A stretch of DNA of 34,744 bases from Deltaproteobacteria bacterium (GTDB taxonomy: Bacteria; Desulfobacterota; WTBG01; CAIYCZ01; CAIRTM01), in contig JAFGCP010000021.1 of the NCBI GenBank assembly GCA_016932595.1, positions 1 through 34,744 of the forward strand. Reading direction: 5' to 3'. This document shows, in pieces, positions 34,284-34,744 of this stretch. A program made the translations under genes and the position numbers. Below the pieces are notes generated by a model that was not told where the DNA came from, ran no database searches, and saw only the letters and a list, made by a program, of their open reading frames with translations. How positions within the stretch are numbered: the first letter of the stretch is position 1; every line of letters begins with the position of its first letter.

Positions 34284-34744
34284 CCTGCATGGACAAAGTG
34301 TTGTGGCGTTCATGTTCGGACAGGAGCGTGCTGCTGCCGGCGGTCCATCTGTGATCGATCAGAATGTCTCCCTGGGTTCGTTCAATCAGTTTGCCGGTTC
34401 CGTAATAGTCGCCATCCTCGACGGTAATAATGAAGGCGTTTTGTAACCAATCCACGATTTCTCCATTGACGGAGCAAAAGAGATTGCAGTCATAACGTCC
34501 GGATCTGAGTTGGAGTTTTGGCCAGTAACACTCAAAATAGCCCGATGAATGTATATCAAGCAGAGTGTGGCCCGTATCTGCAGAATTCAGGTTGGTCAGG
34601 AGATACCCCTGGCTGCTTCTCACATTAAAGGAAATGAGAACAGATGCACTCGGTTTTTCCCGTTCTGATAGATAGTATAATTTAATGCGGACGTCCTGTC
34701 CGCTCATCACTTGTTGCAGTTCATTACCTGCGGAATTGCAAATA
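34267..34744 (-). CDS. wzt: Wzt-type ABC exporter ATPase, C-terminal glycan-binding domain (5' part outside window)
   Basis: The C-terminal approximately 160 residues of a polysaccharide ABC-transporter ATPase. The frame stays open to the right edge, and the residues upstream of the GTG at 34710 (NSAGNELQQVMSGQ) continue the domain, so that GTG is not the true start. The beta-sandwich pattern matches the Wzt C-terminal domain, which recognises the capped end of O-antigen before export: VRIKLYYLSE, VLISFNVRSSQG, LQLRSGRYDCNLFCSV, DYYGTGKL and ILIDHRW. The ATPase half is not visible. The last 25 or so residues after the Trp do not look native and lead into the broken FkbM sequence. Its presence predicts a partner permease (Wzm) upstream. 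Confidence 0.85.
   Translation of the reverse strand, partial: ICNSAGNELQQVMSGQDVRIKLYYLSEREKPSASVLISFNVRSSQGYLLTNLNSADTGHTLLDIHSSGYFECYWPKLQLRSGRYDCNLFCSVNGEIVDWLQNAFIITVEDGDYYGTGKLIERTQGDILIDHRWTAGSSTLLSEHERHNTLSMQGKTLS

Noticed and set aside
1-34744. CRISPR arrays, transposases, insertion-sequence ends, tRNA or rRNA genes.
   Set aside because: No repeat-spacer series, no transposase-like reading frame and no RNA-gene signature was found in reading either strand.

Overview
The window reads as a chromosomal segment of a Gram-negative bacterium. A pyrimidine-biosynthesis gene pair and a type IV pilus regulatory/pilin locus are followed by a very large cell-surface polysaccharide/glycosylation region. 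The full-length class III/IV-type pilin, the sigma-54 PilR/PilS system next to pilA and the style of the glycosyltransferase (GT) genes suggest a Desulfobacterota (former Deltaproteobacteria) or Nitrospirota-like organism. This placement is inferred from protein character only; no rRNA, tRNA or species marker is present.

Layout. (1) 1-1645: 3' end of pyrB, then pyrC, co-oriented and 3 bases apart. (2) 1759-5920: pilR, pilS, a 507-base regulatory region and pilA. That region holds a near-perfect -24/-12 sigma-54 promoter, preceded by two pairs of GTGACA-like repeats, each pair spaced exactly 20 bases; pilA ends in a strong intrinsic terminator. (3) 6245-12615, plus strand: a Wzy_C-family O-antigen ligase/oligosaccharyltransferase-like membrane protein, a GT4 glycosyltransferase, a multi-pass GT-C-like protein and an SGNH-hydrolase-like anchored protein, with a transglutaminase-like protein on the minus strand between the last two. 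(4) 12701-15375: a GT-C-like membrane glycosyltransferase (minus), divergent from a polyprenyl-phosphate-sugar-synthase-like GT2 (plus). (5) 34744 down to 15418, all minus strand: about 19 kb of near-contiguous genes. In transcription order these are the 3' end of a Wzt-type ABC exporter ATPase, a decayed FkbM methyltransferase, a GT-A protein, a methyltransferase, a GT4, another GT-A-like protein, a methyltransferase, a GT2, two GT4s, a GT2, two GT4s, two GT-C-like membrane proteins, a GT4, a methyltransferase and a flippase-like membrane protein.

How the parts may work together. The Wzt C-terminal domain points to ABC-transporter-dependent export of a polysaccharide built in the cytoplasm by the GT4/GT2/GT-A enzymes and capped or decorated by methyltransferases. 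In parallel, the DPM1-like GT2, the flippase-like protein and up to four GT-C-like proteins look like a polyprenyl-phosphate-sugar pathway acting outside the cytoplasmic membrane. The Wzy_C protein directly downstream of pilA is a candidate enzyme for transferring glycan to the pilin (which ends in Ser-Ser) or to lipid A core. Sugar identities cannot be read from the sequence.

Most notable observations: the pilin-adjacent Wzy_C gene; the sigma-54/PilR-site architecture; a Wzt/FkbM junction containing a methyltransferase pseudogene in a stretch with no intact frame; a 645-residue GT-C protein with an inserted beta-rich N-terminal domain; and unusual active-site residues in the SGNH protein. 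Several starts were moved from the longest reading frame to better-supported internal ATGs, as stated per gene.
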